Source: JBHHZI01 sp046757965
GTDB taxonomy: Bacteria > Acidobacteriota > Polarisedimenticolia > SMYD01
Direction: 5' to 3'
Assembly: GCA_046757965.1 (NCBI GenBank)
Contig: JBHHZI010000029.1
Location: 1-26,631, forward strand
Length of the DNA stretch: 26,631 bases
This document shows, piece by piece, positions 14,434 to 21,594 of this stretch. The position numbers were made by a program, and so were the translations under genes. Below the pieces are notes generated by a model. It saw only the letters and a list, made by a program, of their open reading frames with translations. It did not search any database and was not told where the DNA came from. How positions within the stretch are numbered: the first letter of the stretch is position 1; each line of letters starts with the position of its first letter.

Positions 14434-15647
14434 AGCACCACGATCTCGGCGTGCAGGGCTCCCGCCTCGCGCAGCGCCTGCAAGATGGCGATGAGATCCC
14501 GCGAGGTGACCCCGAGGGAGTTCAACGACAGGATCAGATCGCCCAGAGAGACGCCGCTCACCGGCACCAGGCGAGAGTCATCCTCGTTGGTGCGCACCTC
14601 AAAGGCCCGCGTGTTCACCGTCTCGCCCTGAGGGGAGAACGGCGCCGGCTGGCTGATCACCGGGTCGGCCTGAATCTCCACGCTCAGGTTGCCGTGAGCG
14701 ACGGCCACCGGCGAGATGCGCAGGTCGGCCCCCAGCACCACGGTCCCCGTCTTCTCGTTGAACACGACCCGGGCGGGCACGTCCGGCTCGACCATCAACC
14801 GCTCGAGCCGGGCCAGCCAGCTGGTCAGAACCGTCGTTCCCAGCGGCGGGGAGAGCAGGATGGACCCCGGCGTCTCGATGGTGGCCGTGCCCTCTCCCAT
14901 GGTCTCGTCGACGACGGTCGCCATGCGGTCTGCCGTGGTGGGATCGGGAAGGTCGAGCAGGAGGCGCAGCGGGCCGTGGCCCAGGTCGAACTCGACCCCA
15001 CGCTCGACCACGGCGCCGGCCGGGATGCGACCGGCATGGACATGATTCTTCACCACGCTGTTGCCGCCGGCGCCGCTGGAGAATCCACCGCCCACCGAGA
15101 CCGCCCCCTGGGCGACCGCGTACACCTCGCCGTCGGCGGCTCGCAGGGGCGTCATCATGAGAGTGCCCCCCTGGAGAGACTTGGCGTCTCCCAGCGAGGA
15201 GACCGTCACATCGATCCGCGCCCCGGGCCGGGCGAAGGCCGGCAGGTCGGCGGTCACCAGTGCGGCGGCAGCATTGCGCAGGCGGATGTCATCCGGGTCG
15301 ATGAACACGCCGAGACGTCGCAGGAAGTTCGCCACCGACTGCGTGGTGAACGTCGCCTGGGTGCCATCGCCGGTGCCCGCCAGACCGGTGACGATGCCGT
15401 AGCCGACCAGCGGGTTGCTCCGCACCCCTTCGATGCGGGCCAGATCCTTGATCCGCACCTGGGCGGCCGCCCGCGGGCCGGTGCCGGCCCCGAGGACGGC
15501 AAGGAACAGGGCGACAGATATGACCCGGACGAGCGACGCTGTGGTCAGGACCGTCCTCGAGTCCCTTGAACGCCGGGCGACATCCACGCCGACTCGCACG
15601 AGCAGAGTGAGGAGGCGTGACTTCGATGGCCTGCGGACGGTCTTCAT
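14430..15647 (-). CDS. flgI: flagellar P-ring protein FlgI
   Basis: A 405-aa periplasmic protein that builds the P-ring bushing around the rod. Mature FlgI features are clear: RIKDLARIEGVRSNPLVGYG, IVTGLAGTGD, then the strands and the conserved end AILQALREAGALHAEIVVL. The start at 15647 overlaps the flgH stop (TGATG). This gives an unusually long presequence: the hydrophobic core is at 39-55 and cleavage is expected after AAA (60-62). In-frame GTG codons at residues 17 and 21 would give a more normal signal peptide, so the true start may lie there. The gene overlaps flgJ at its end. Confidence 0.94.
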   Translation of the reverse strand: MKTVRRPSKSRLLTLLVRVGVDVARRSRDSRTVLTTASLVRVISVALFLAVLGAGTGPRAAAQVRIKDLARIEGVRSNPLVGYGIVTGLAGTGDGTQATFTTQSVANFLRRLGVFIDPDDIRLRNAAAALVTADLPAFARPGARIDVTVSSLGDAKSLQGGTLMMTPLRAADGEVYAVAQGAVSVGGGFSSGAGGNSVVKNHVHAGRIPAGAVVERGVEFDLGHGPLRLLLDLPDPTTADRMATVVDETMGEGTATIETPGSILLSPPLGTTVLTSWLARLERLMVEPDVPARVVFNEKTGTVVLGADLRISPVAVAHGNLSVEIQADPVISQPAPFSPQGETVNTRAFEVRTNEDDSRLVPVSGVSLGDLILSLNSLGVTSRDLIAILQALREAGALHAEIVVL

Positions 15648-16414
15648 CAGAACGGCCAGACACGGGACAGCCAGCGCGTGAACCATCCCTCGCGCAGGAC
15701 GTCGTTGATGTCGCCATCGCCGGTGAGCATCAGGCTCAGCTCGGCGATCCGCGTGGAGGGCAGCGCATTGGTCGCGTCGATATCCTCGGGCCGGATCAGT
15801 CCCACGAGCCAGAGGAGCTGGTGCTCGTGATTCACGGTCACCTCCTTGCGGCCGAGGATCGCCAGGTTGCCATTGGGGAAGGCCTTGAACACACGCGCGG
15901 TGACCGTGGTCAGCACGCTGGATGAGCGGGTGGTGGCACCGCTACCGGTGAAGTCCTTCTGGGTGTCGGTGTCGAACAGGTCCGCCAGCGTGAAGCCGCT
16001 GTTGACGTCGCCGTCGAGCTGGTTCTGGGTACCGAAGAGCTGGGCCACACCGAATTTGTTGGTGCTGTCCTTCGACAGCGACGCATCCGCCTCGTTGGCA
16101 CCCTTGGTGGACTCCTCGATGCGGACCGTCACCAGATCTCCGACGCGGCCCGCGCGGGTGTCGGCCACCAGCCGGTCCCCGAGCCCGCCGTTCTGCCACA
16201 GGGAACCGGGAGTGCGGTTCTTCGCCTCGCTCATCGCCGCGGCCCAGGCGTCCCGGGCGAGCGTGTCGATGCCGTTCATCGGGTCGACGGCCGGCGGGCG
16301 CGGATGCGCGCAACCGGCCAGCATGACGAGCAGGAGGCCCCCGAACCCGGCCACCCCCGCCCTGCGGCGTGACCGGTTTGCCGGCCGGGTCCGTCGTGCG
16401 GCACGACGCGTCAC
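15647..16414 (-). CDS. flgH: flagellar L-ring lipoprotein FlgH
   Basis: A 255-aa outer-membrane lipoprotein forming the L-ring. The N-terminus is very Arg-rich, followed by a hydrophobic core and lipobox LAGC with the lipidated Cys at 35. The FlgH body shows SLWQNGGLGDRLVADTRA, VGDLVTVRIEES, and the later LAILGRKEVTVNHEHQLL and the segment LVGLIRPEDIDATN, all typical. The start is GTG 16414, coupled to the flgA stop by a GTGA overlap. Together with flgI it proves a diderm envelope. Confidence 0.95.
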   Translation of the reverse strand: MTRRAARRTRPANRSRRRAGVAGFGGLLLVMLAGCAHPRPPAVDPMNGIDTLARDAWAAAMSEAKNRTPGSLWQNGGLGDRLVADTRAGRVGDLVTVRIEESTKGANEADASLSKDSTNKFGVAQLFGTQNQLDGDVNSGFTLADLFDTDTQKDFTGSGATTRSSSVLTTVTARVFKAFPNGNLAILGRKEVTVNHEHQLLWLVGLIRPEDIDATNALPSTRIAELSLMLTGDGDINDVLREGWFTRWLSRVWPF

Positions 16415-17208
16415 GGCGTCACCCCGGCCAGCTCGACCACGGCCGTGCGGCTGTCGATGACCCGCGCGGTCACGATCCTTCCCGTGTCCGCGTTGGAGAC
16501 CGGGATCACATCGCCCCGGGCCGCGGTCTTGCGGGCCACCCCGGTGGTCCGGAGCGTCAGACCCGGCTGGCGCACCACCAGCCCGATGCGCTGTCCCTGC
16601 TTCACGACCGGCGTGCCGTGCACCACATCGTAGGTGAGCGGATCCCCGGCGGCCAGCGTGCGGGATACGGACAGATCGTCGCCCAGATCCGCGGCGGTCA
16701 GCGGGCGGCGCCCGCGCAGATCGAACAGGTCGCGTTCCTCGAATTCGACGGCGTCCTCACCGAGCAGATCGCCGCGCTGCATCCGGGCAACCGCCACCGG
16801 CACGGTGACGGGAACATGCACACGGACGGCGGCCCACAGGGTCTGGCGATCGCCGTCGGGGCGGAGAAGTTCGACACGCAGCGAGACCCGCGACGTGCGA
16901 AGCCAGGTGCCGGGCGCCACGAGGGTCACGGCGGTGGCCGGCGGCAGGTGTCTGAGCGGTTCCGGCAGCGTCACGTCGACCACCTCCACCCGGGCGTCGG
17001 CCACCGGCAGGCGGGCGTCCAGATGGCGGCGGATCACATCGCGCCACCAGGCCTCGCCGGAGCCGTCCGGCGGAACCTGCACACTGGCCGCGGCTCCGGC
17101 CTGCGCATCGGCCGGAAAGAACAGCGCAGCCCCCCCCGCCACCAGGCTGGCTACCAGGATGGCGAGCATGCGGAGAGACAGGCGGCGATCGACTCGAAGA
17201 GGTCGCAT
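16411..17208 (-). CDS. flgA: flagellar P-ring assembly chaperone FlgA
   Basis: A 265-aa periplasmic protein. The signal peptide has Arg residues, a hydrophobic core at 14-31 and a likely cut after AQA (35-37). A weakly conserved N-domain is followed by the SAF domain (about 140-200: VPVAVARMQRGDLLGEDAVEF and a following DL segment) and the C-terminal beta domain with GQRIGLVVRQPGLTLRTTGVA. FlgA helps FlgI subunits polymerise into the P-ring, which fits its place just upstream of flgH-flgI. AGGGAGGA precedes the ATG, 10 bases after flgG. Confidence 0.92.
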   Translation of the reverse strand: MRPLRVDRRLSLRMLAILVASLVAGGAALFFPADAQAGAAASVQVPPDGSGEAWWRDVIRRHLDARLPVADARVEVVDVTLPEPLRHLPPATAVTLVAPGTWLRTSRVSLRVELLRPDGDRQTLWAAVRVHVPVTVPVAVARMQRGDLLGEDAVEFEERDLFDLRGRRPLTAADLGDDLSVSRTLAAGDPLTYDVVHGTPVVKQGQRIGLVVRQPGLTLRTTGVARKTAARGDVIPVSNADTGRIVTARVIDSRTAVVELAGVTP

Positions 17209-17218
17209 CAGGTCCTCC

Positions 17219-18007
17219 CTACCGCACGAGCTGATTGATCTGCTGGAGCATCTCGTCTGCCGCCCGCACCGAGCGCGAGTTCAGCTCGTACGCCCGCTGC
17301 GCCGCGATCAGTTCCACCAGTTCGTTGACGATGCTGACGTTGGAGATCTCGAGGAACCCCTCGGCCAGGCTCCCGAGACCGTCCTGCCCCGGCGTGCCGG
17401 TGATCGGGTCGCCGGACGCCTCGGAGGGCTGGAACAGGTTGCCGCCGAGAGCGATCAGCCCGGAGGGATTGACGAAATTGGCCAGCTCGATGTTGCCGAC
17501 CTGGGTCGCCGTGGTCTGGCCCGGCTGTACGACCGAGACCGTTCCATCGGCTCCGACCGTGATGCTGAGCGTGTCCGGGGGCAGCGTGATCGGAGGGTCG
17601 AGGAGGAACCCCTCGCTGTTCACCAGGTTGCCGTCCCGGTCCGATGTCAGCGCCCCATCCCGCGTGTAGGCCGTCGTGCCGTCCGGCTGGATGACCTGGA
17701 AGAAGCCGTCTCCCTGCACGATCAGGTCGAGGGGATTGTCGGTCTTCTTGAACTCGCCCTGGGAGAACAGCTTCTTGACCGCGGCGGGACGGACCCCGTG
17801 GCCGAGCTGGATGCCGGCCGGACTGACGGTCGTCGTCGACGACGAGGTGCCGGGCGCGGTTACTGTCTGGTAGAGAAGATCGCGAAATTCGGCGCGGCTG
17901 CGCTTGAACCCGGTCGTGTTGACGTTGGCCAGGTTGTTGGCGATGGTGTCCACGTTGAGCTGCTGGCTGGCCATGCCTGACGCCGCGGTCCAGAGGGCTC
18001 TTTGCAT
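17219..18007 (-). CDS. flgG: flagellar distal rod protein FlgG
   Basis: A 262-aa protein, the exact length expected for FlgG. The N-terminal family motif is MQRALWTAASGMASQQ followed by VDTIANNLANVNTTGFKRSR. The central D1 domain holds PLDLIVQGDGFFQV and AYTRDGAL. The C-terminal helix ELVELIAAQRAYELNSR then AADEMLQQINQLVR is canonical. It is exported without a signal peptide and forms the distal rod through the P- and L-rings. AAGGAG lies about seven bases before the ATG. It ends in TAG. A 153-base gap separates it from flgF, with no promoter that I can identify. Confidence 0.97.
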   Translation of the reverse strand: MQRALWTAASGMASQQLNVDTIANNLANVNTTGFKRSRAEFRDLLYQTVTAPGTSSSTTTVSPAGIQLGHGVRPAAVKKLFSQGEFKKTDNPLDLIVQGDGFFQVIQPDGTTAYTRDGALTSDRDGNLVNSEGFLLDPPITLPPDTLSITVGADGTVSVVQPGQTTATQVGNIELANFVNPSGLIALGGNLFQPSEASGDPITGTPGQDGLGSLAEGFLEISNVSIVNELVELIAAQRAYELNSRSVRAADEMLQQINQLVR

Positions 18008-18160
18008 CGGGGTTCTCCTTCTTCCATCGATCGGGTCGCGAGTTCGTGCGTCGAACCCGCCCTCACATCGTCCCGCCTGCCTTGCCGGCCTGAGGAGCCC
18101 GGCCGTCCTCCGGTGAGCGGGGATCTGTCGAGTCTTCGATTTCCTCTCCGTCCGGCCAGC

Positions 18161-18892
18161 CTATCCGGTCGGACCGGCGATCACCGTGACCGCCTGTCGA
18201 TCCACATCGTTGATGGCCAGGCTCAGGACCCGGCGGTAGGTCTCGAAGGCGCGCTGGGCACTGATCATCTCCACCATCTCGTCGACGGCATTCACCGACG
18301 AGCCCTCGCGAAAGCCCTGGCGCACCGACGTCGACCGGCGAGCGGCCTGCACGGCATCGGCACGGTTCGGGAGAACGAGTCCCTCGCCGGTCTTGATCTG
18401 TTCGGCCATGGGGATATCGACGATCTTGAGCCGGCCCACCTGCTGCCCGTTCACCGACAGCGTTCCATCCGCCGCCATGCCGATGAGTCCGGGAGGCAGA
18501 CGGAGTGGCTTGCCGCTGGTGCCGAGAACGCTCTCGCCGCGAGAGGTGACCAGCTTGCCGTCCGGATCCCTCGTGAACGAGCCATCTCGCGTGTAGAGCA
18601 CGCCGAGGTCCGTCTGGATCGCGAACAGCCCCGGGCCCTCGAGAGAGAAGTCGGTCGGGTTGCCGGTGTGAAGCAGGGTTCCGGCGCGATCCAGCGTGTA
18701 GGTGGCCGGGACGCGCACGACGCCGTTGACCGCCCCGTTGATCCCTTCCCCGAAGCGTCTGAACTCCCGCAGGAAGGTGCCGTCGCGCCGGAAGCCGGGT
18801 GTGGAGACATTGGCCAGGTTGTTGGCCAGGACGTCGAGCCGGACCTGCTGGGCGATCATGCCGGACGCGGCATTGTAGATGGCACTGTCCAT
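18161..18892 (-). CDS. flgF: flagellar proximal rod protein FlgF
   Basis: A 243-aa rod protein with the same architecture as FlgG. It begins MDSAIYNAASGMIAQQ, then LDVLANNLANVSTPGFRRDG, has SLEGPGLFAIQTDLGVLYTRDG in the middle, and the C-terminal helix VDEMVEMISAQRAFETYRRV. FlgF forms the proximal rod just below FlgG. It opens block B, downstream of a sigma-54 promoter with a leader of about 50 bases; GGAGAG precedes the ATG. It ends in TAG. Confidence 0.95.
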   Translation of the reverse strand: MDSAIYNAASGMIAQQVRLDVLANNLANVSTPGFRRDGTFLREFRRFGEGINGAVNGVVRVPATYTLDRAGTLLHTGNPTDFSLEGPGLFAIQTDLGVLYTRDGSFTRDPDGKLVTSRGESVLGTSGKPLRLPPGLIGMAADGTLSVNGQQVGRLKIVDIPMAEQIKTGEGLVLPNRADAVQAARRSTSVRQGFREGSSVNAVDEMVEMISAQRAFETYRRVLSLAINDVDRQAVTVIAGPTG

Positions 18893-18953
18893 GTTCTCTC
18901 CGCTGGGTTATCGACCCGCCGAGGCGGCGAAGACCGACCACGCCCGAGGTTCA

Positions 18954-18970
18954 GGCAAGAAACGTGCCGG
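18954..18970 (-). promoter_or_regulatory. sigma-54 (RpoN) promoter of the flgF operon
   Basis: On the minus strand the sequence CGGCACGTTTCTTGCC has the invariant GG (18968-18967) and GC (18956-18955) exactly ten bases apart, and closely matches the consensus TGGCACG-N4-TTGC. It lies about 60 bases upstream of flgF, in the only large gap on this strand. An activator of the FleQ/FlrC/FlbD type would be needed and is not in the window. Confidence 0.85.
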
Positions 18971-18984
18971 CGAAACATGCCGGC
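18959..18984 (-). repeat. tandem 13-bp repeat at the sigma-54 promoter
   Basis: GCCGGCATGTTTC (18984-18972) is followed directly by GCCGGCACGTTTC (18971-18959), 12 of 13 bases identical. Only the second copy is followed by TTGC, so only it makes a complete sigma-54 promoter. The first copy may be a relic of a duplication or a decoy site. Confidence 0.6.
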
Positions 18985-19038
18985 CGCCGCGATGGAGCGG
19001 CACCGATCCCGTCCGCTCCCACCGGGCACCCGCGTCTG

Positions 19039-19091
19039 GCGGGCCATTCCGGCCCGCGTGGAAACAGATCGGTCCGGCGCTGCCGGCGCCG
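19039..19091. other. two GC-rich hairpins upstream of the sigma-54 promoter
   Basis: GCGGGCC (19039-19045)/GGCCCGC (19051-19057) with a 5-base loop and CGGCGC (19075-19080)/GCGCCG (19086-19091) with a 5-base loop are both perfect. They lie 70-135 bases upstream of the sigma-54 promoter, where activator-binding sites would be expected, and downstream of the block A terminator. Dyads here could be activator sites or extra terminator stems. Confidence 0.35.
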
Positions 19092-19127
19092 CCGGCCGGT
19101 TCCGCGCGTCGACCGGAAGAAATTGCC

Positions 19128-19153
19128 GGGAACCGGTCATCGTTGCCGGTCCC
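19128..19153 (-). terminator. terminator of the flhB-...-fliN operon
   Basis: On the minus strand GGGACCGG (19153-19146), a 9-base loop, then CCGGTTCCC (19136-19128) form an 8-bp stem with one bulged T. It begins 3 bases after the stop of the small membrane protein gene. The sequence after the stem, GGCAATTTCTTCC, is locally T-rich, consistent with an intrinsic terminator of modest strength. Confidence 0.5.
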
Positions 19154-19155
19154 GA

Positions 19156-19554
19156 TCACGAGACCACCCCGGCAGTCCGGGCCCGGCGGCGCAGCGCACC
19201 CATGGTCTTCGACAGCGCCTCTTCACCGGACGGCAGCCGCTCCCACGGGGAGCCCGACGGGCTGTTGCTCGCCGCGAGCGTGGATCGATGCGGCGTGTCG
19301 TCGAGCATCCGCTCCAGGTGCGGCGGGACGCTGGACTTCCGGGGGGTCCGGAGCCCCTTCCGGGGGGCGCGGGAACGAGCGGTGACACGCGGTGCCGGGC
19401 CTGGAGGGACCGCCGCCTCGGCCACTGCCGCCGCAGCCGCCCGGGCCGGTTCGCGCACCGGGCCGACGCGCCGCGCCAGCCGGGCCACCATCAGCAAGAG
19501 GACCAGGTTGAACCCGCCCTGCAGGGCGAGCAGCACCATCCATATCTCGTTCAT
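19156..19554 (-). CDS. small single-pass membrane protein after fliN, unknown function
   Basis: A 132-aa protein with an N-terminal TM helix (about 5-26, MVLLALQGGFNLVLLLMVA) followed by Arg residues, so the rest is predicted cytoplasmic. That part is Pro/Ala/Arg-rich and ends in a short basic helix (SGEEALSKTMGALRRRARTAG). It is the last gene of block A, coupled to fliN by a 4-base ATGA overlap, so it is surely expressed with the flagellar genes. fliO often follows fliN, but the cytoplasmic strands typical of FliO are missing. Its topology and place after fliA recall SwrB/DUF6115 and DUF2802 proteins, single-pass flagellar accessory proteins, but I see no convincing motif match. Confidence 0.75.
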   Translation of the reverse strand: MNEIWMVLLALQGGFNLVLLLMVARLARRVGPVREPARAAAAAVAEAAVPPGPAPRVTARSRAPRKGLRTPRKSSVPPHLERMLDDTPHRSTLAASNSPSGSPWERLPSGEEALSKTMGALRRRARTAGVVS

Positions 19555-19940
19555 GACGACACTCCCGGCTGGCCGCCCGGGGCCGGAGGTGGCGTCTGCT
19601 CGCCTCCGGCCTGCGGCGTCACCGGCGAGGCGGCGGCTTCCGGCGCGGGGGATGACGCGAGAACCGACTGGCCGATCCCGTCCTGAACCGTCTCGATCCG
19701 CACGGCGAACTGTCCTTCCGCCAGCACGAGCCGGCCCGTGGCCACTTCCAGGCCGTTGACCACCACCGGCACCGGGGCGTCCACCGCCACATCCAGCGGC
19801 ACCGCCGAGCCGGGAGCGAGCGCCAGCAGGTCGGCCAGGGTCACGTCGGCATGCCCCACCGGCACCGTGAACGGCAGGGTCATGTCGTCGAGCGGCCCTC
19901 CTCCGTCGTTGATTCGTGGCACTTCAGTCACATCGTTCAT
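19551..19940 (-). CDS. fliN: flagellar motor switch protein FliN (SpoA domain)
   Basis: A 129-aa protein. Residues 20-85 form a SpoA domain with the FliN pattern: PFTVPVGHADVTLADLLALAPGSAVPLD, given here in outline, then VPVVVNGLEVATGRLVLAEG and the end strand FAVRIETV. FliN forms the lower C-ring with FliM and docks FliH-FliI. Normal FliN ends soon after this strand, but here about 40 Pro/Ala/Gln-rich residues follow, an unusual tail. It overlaps fliM and the next gene by 4 bases each. Confidence 0.9.
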   Translation of the reverse strand: MNDVTEVPRINDGGGPLDDMTLPFTVPVGHADVTLADLLALAPGSAVPLDVAVDAPVPVVVNGLEVATGRLVLAEGQFAVRIETVQDGIGQSVLASSPAPEAAASPVTPQAGGEQTPPPAPGGQPGVSS

Positions 19941-20830
19941 CCGTTGCCTCCTTCTTCCTTCGCAGGGTCGACGACCGGCGCCATGTCCAGGACGACGGCA
20001 CGCAGGGATCCTTCAGCCGACAGACGAGCCGTTCCTGCAGGACGTCCGTTGACGGCAACGGGCAGGCTGTCGTCCGGTCGTGGGTCGAGGCGCACCACGT
20101 CGTTCGGGGCGAGGGTGCGCAGATCTCCGAGTCGCAGCGTGCCGGCATCGATGGTGACGGACAGCCGGGCGGAAAGACGGCCCAGCCGCTCGGAAGAGAT
20201 CGCCTCGCCGCCGGTGGTGGCCGGCACGACCAGACGCCGGGCGGTGAACGGCGGGAGGATCAGCTCGATGCCACCGGAGGTCTCGTCCATCCGGATCCGG
20301 CCGCGCAGGATCACCTCCGGGATCGCCACCGCATCCGGGTCGGCTGGTTCGGCAACACCGCTGTCGACCACGCACGGGTCGCCGGTGGGCAGGCCCGCAC
20401 CGGCGCACGCGGCGGCGATGATGCGGGCAACGGGTTTGAGCACCTGCCGCTCCAGCAGGGTGAGCGGCCGCTCTCCCGCGGGGCGCGGAGCCCCCATCAG
20501 CAGGTCGGCCAGGATGGAGACGATGTCGGGTGCCAGGACCAGGCGAACATCTCCCGTCGGCGCCGGCAGGGAGAACACCAGGGCCGACTCATCCGGCGCT
20601 GCCGGCACCTCGTTAACCCGTTCGGTCCATTCCATCTCCACCTGGCCGCGCAGGAGCCGGGTCAGGTCGGCGCCGATGGACGCCGCCATCTTCTCCGTGA
20701 CCCGCTCGAAGGCGGGCTCCCGGTCGCCGGCAAACGGGACCGGTCGAGAGAACGAGAAGAAAGACTCCGGGTCGGAAGAATCGGTCATCAGGGCCGAGGC
20801 CTCCTCTGGGGACACCAGCACGTCACTCAT
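19937..20830 (-). CDS. fliM: flagellar motor switch protein FliM, diverged
   Basis: A 297-aa protein, shorter than the usual 320-340. The N-terminus LVSPEEASALM aligns with the CheY-P-binding motif ILSQAEIDALL but has lost the I-D pair. The middle CheC-like domain (about 30-215) has SRPVPF and FERVTEKMAASIGADLTRLL, then ALVFSLPAP, DIVSILADLLMGAP and ERPLTLLERQVLKPVARII in the family order; the FliG-contacting GG-G loop reads MGAP (112-115). A C-terminal SpoA domain (about 218-285) ends the protein. The order fliA-fliM-fliN and ATGA overlaps on both sides support the call. The frame is open far upstream, but that part overlaps fliA and flhG and is not coding. It could also be called FliY-like. 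Confidence 0.82.
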   Translation of the reverse strand: MSDVLVSPEEASALMTDSSDPESFFSFSRPVPFAGDREPAFERVTEKMAASIGADLTRLLRGQVEMEWTERVNEVPAAPDESALVFSLPAPTGDVRLVLAPDIVSILADLLMGAPRPAGERPLTLLERQVLKPVARIIAAACAGAGLPTGDPCVVDSGVAEPADPDAVAIPEVILRGRIRMDETSGGIELILPPFTARRLVVPATTGGEAISSERLGRLSARLSVTIDAGTLRLGDLRTLAPNDVVRLDPRPDDSLPVAVNGRPAGTARLSAEGSLRAVVLDMAPVVDPAKEEGGNG

Positions 20831-21594
20831 GCGCGTGGCCTTTCCGGCTCGATGGCCGGGGCGGACAGACGCGCCGCGACCGTTCCACGTAGAGCGAGCA
20901 CGGCGCGCGTATGGATCTGGCAGACGCGTGACTCGGTCACGCCGATGATGGAACCGATCTCCTTCAGGGTCAGACCCTCCATGTAGTAGAGCGAGAGCAC
21001 CTGGCGGTCCCGCTCCGGCAGTCCGGCCAGCGCGGCCCGCAACGCGGACACGGCATCTTCCCTGTTCAGCGCGGCGTCCGGCGCCGCCGTCTCCGATTCG
21101 AGACTCTGCCCGGGCCCGCTGTTGTCGAAGTCGATCGGCAGCAGGGCCATGCTGCGGGCCTCGTCCATGCGGCTGCGTGTCTGCTCGCCGGTGAGACCGA
21201 GGTGGGCGCCGATCTCCTCGTCCTCGGGCGGTCGCTGGAGCTGATGCGTGAGCTGGTTGACGGCATCCTCGATCTCGCGCTGCCGTCTCCGGACCGTGCG
21301 CGGAAAGAAATCTCGATGGCGCAGACCATCGAGCATGGCGCCCCGGATCCGCATCTCGGCGAAGGTCGAGAACTGCACTCCCTTCGACGGATCGAAGCGC
21401 TGGACCGCCTCCAGCAGGCCGACCAGCCCGTCGCCGATGAGGTCGTCGACGCTGGTCTCCCGGGGCAGGCGGGCCGCCAGCCGCGCCGCGATGTAGCGGA
21501 CCAGGGGGGCGTACTCGGCCAGGAACGTCTCTCGCTCCGGCCGGCCCGCTTCGCGGACCGCCTCGCTCCAGGGCGTGGTGGGGTGACCGATCAC
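20827..21594 (-). CDS. fliA: flagellar sigma factor FliA (sigma-28)
   Basis: A 255-aa sigma-70-family factor of FliA type. Region 2 (about 15-100) includes LVRYIAARLAARLP, DDLIGDGLVGLLEAVQRFDP and FSTFAEMRIRGAMLDGLR. Region 3 lies at about 110-150, and region 4 (about 190-240) has LPERDRQVLSLYYMEGLTLKEIG and ESRVCQIHTRAVLALR. It directs polymerase to TAAAGTTT-N11-GCCGATAA promoters, two of which I see here, before flgM and motA. FlgM in this window is its inhibitor. The start is GTG 21594, overlapping the flhG stop. Confidence 0.95.
   Translation of the reverse strand: MIGHPTTPWSEAVREAGRPERETFLAEYAPLVRYIAARLAARLPRETSVDDLIGDGLVGLLEAVQRFDPSKGVQFSTFAEMRIRGAMLDGLRHRDFFPRTVRRRQREIEDAVNQLTHQLQRPPEDEEIGAHLGLTGEQTRSRMDEARSMALLPIDFDNSGPGQSLESETAAPDAALNREDAVSALRAALAGLPERDRQVLSLYYMEGLTLKEIGSIIGVTESRVCQIHTRAVLALRGTVAARLSAPAIEPERPRA

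Noticed and set aside
19156..19554. Calling the gene after fliN as fliO
   Set aside because: Position and N-terminal TM fit, but the beta-rich cytoplasmic domain of FliO is not visible; left as unknown.
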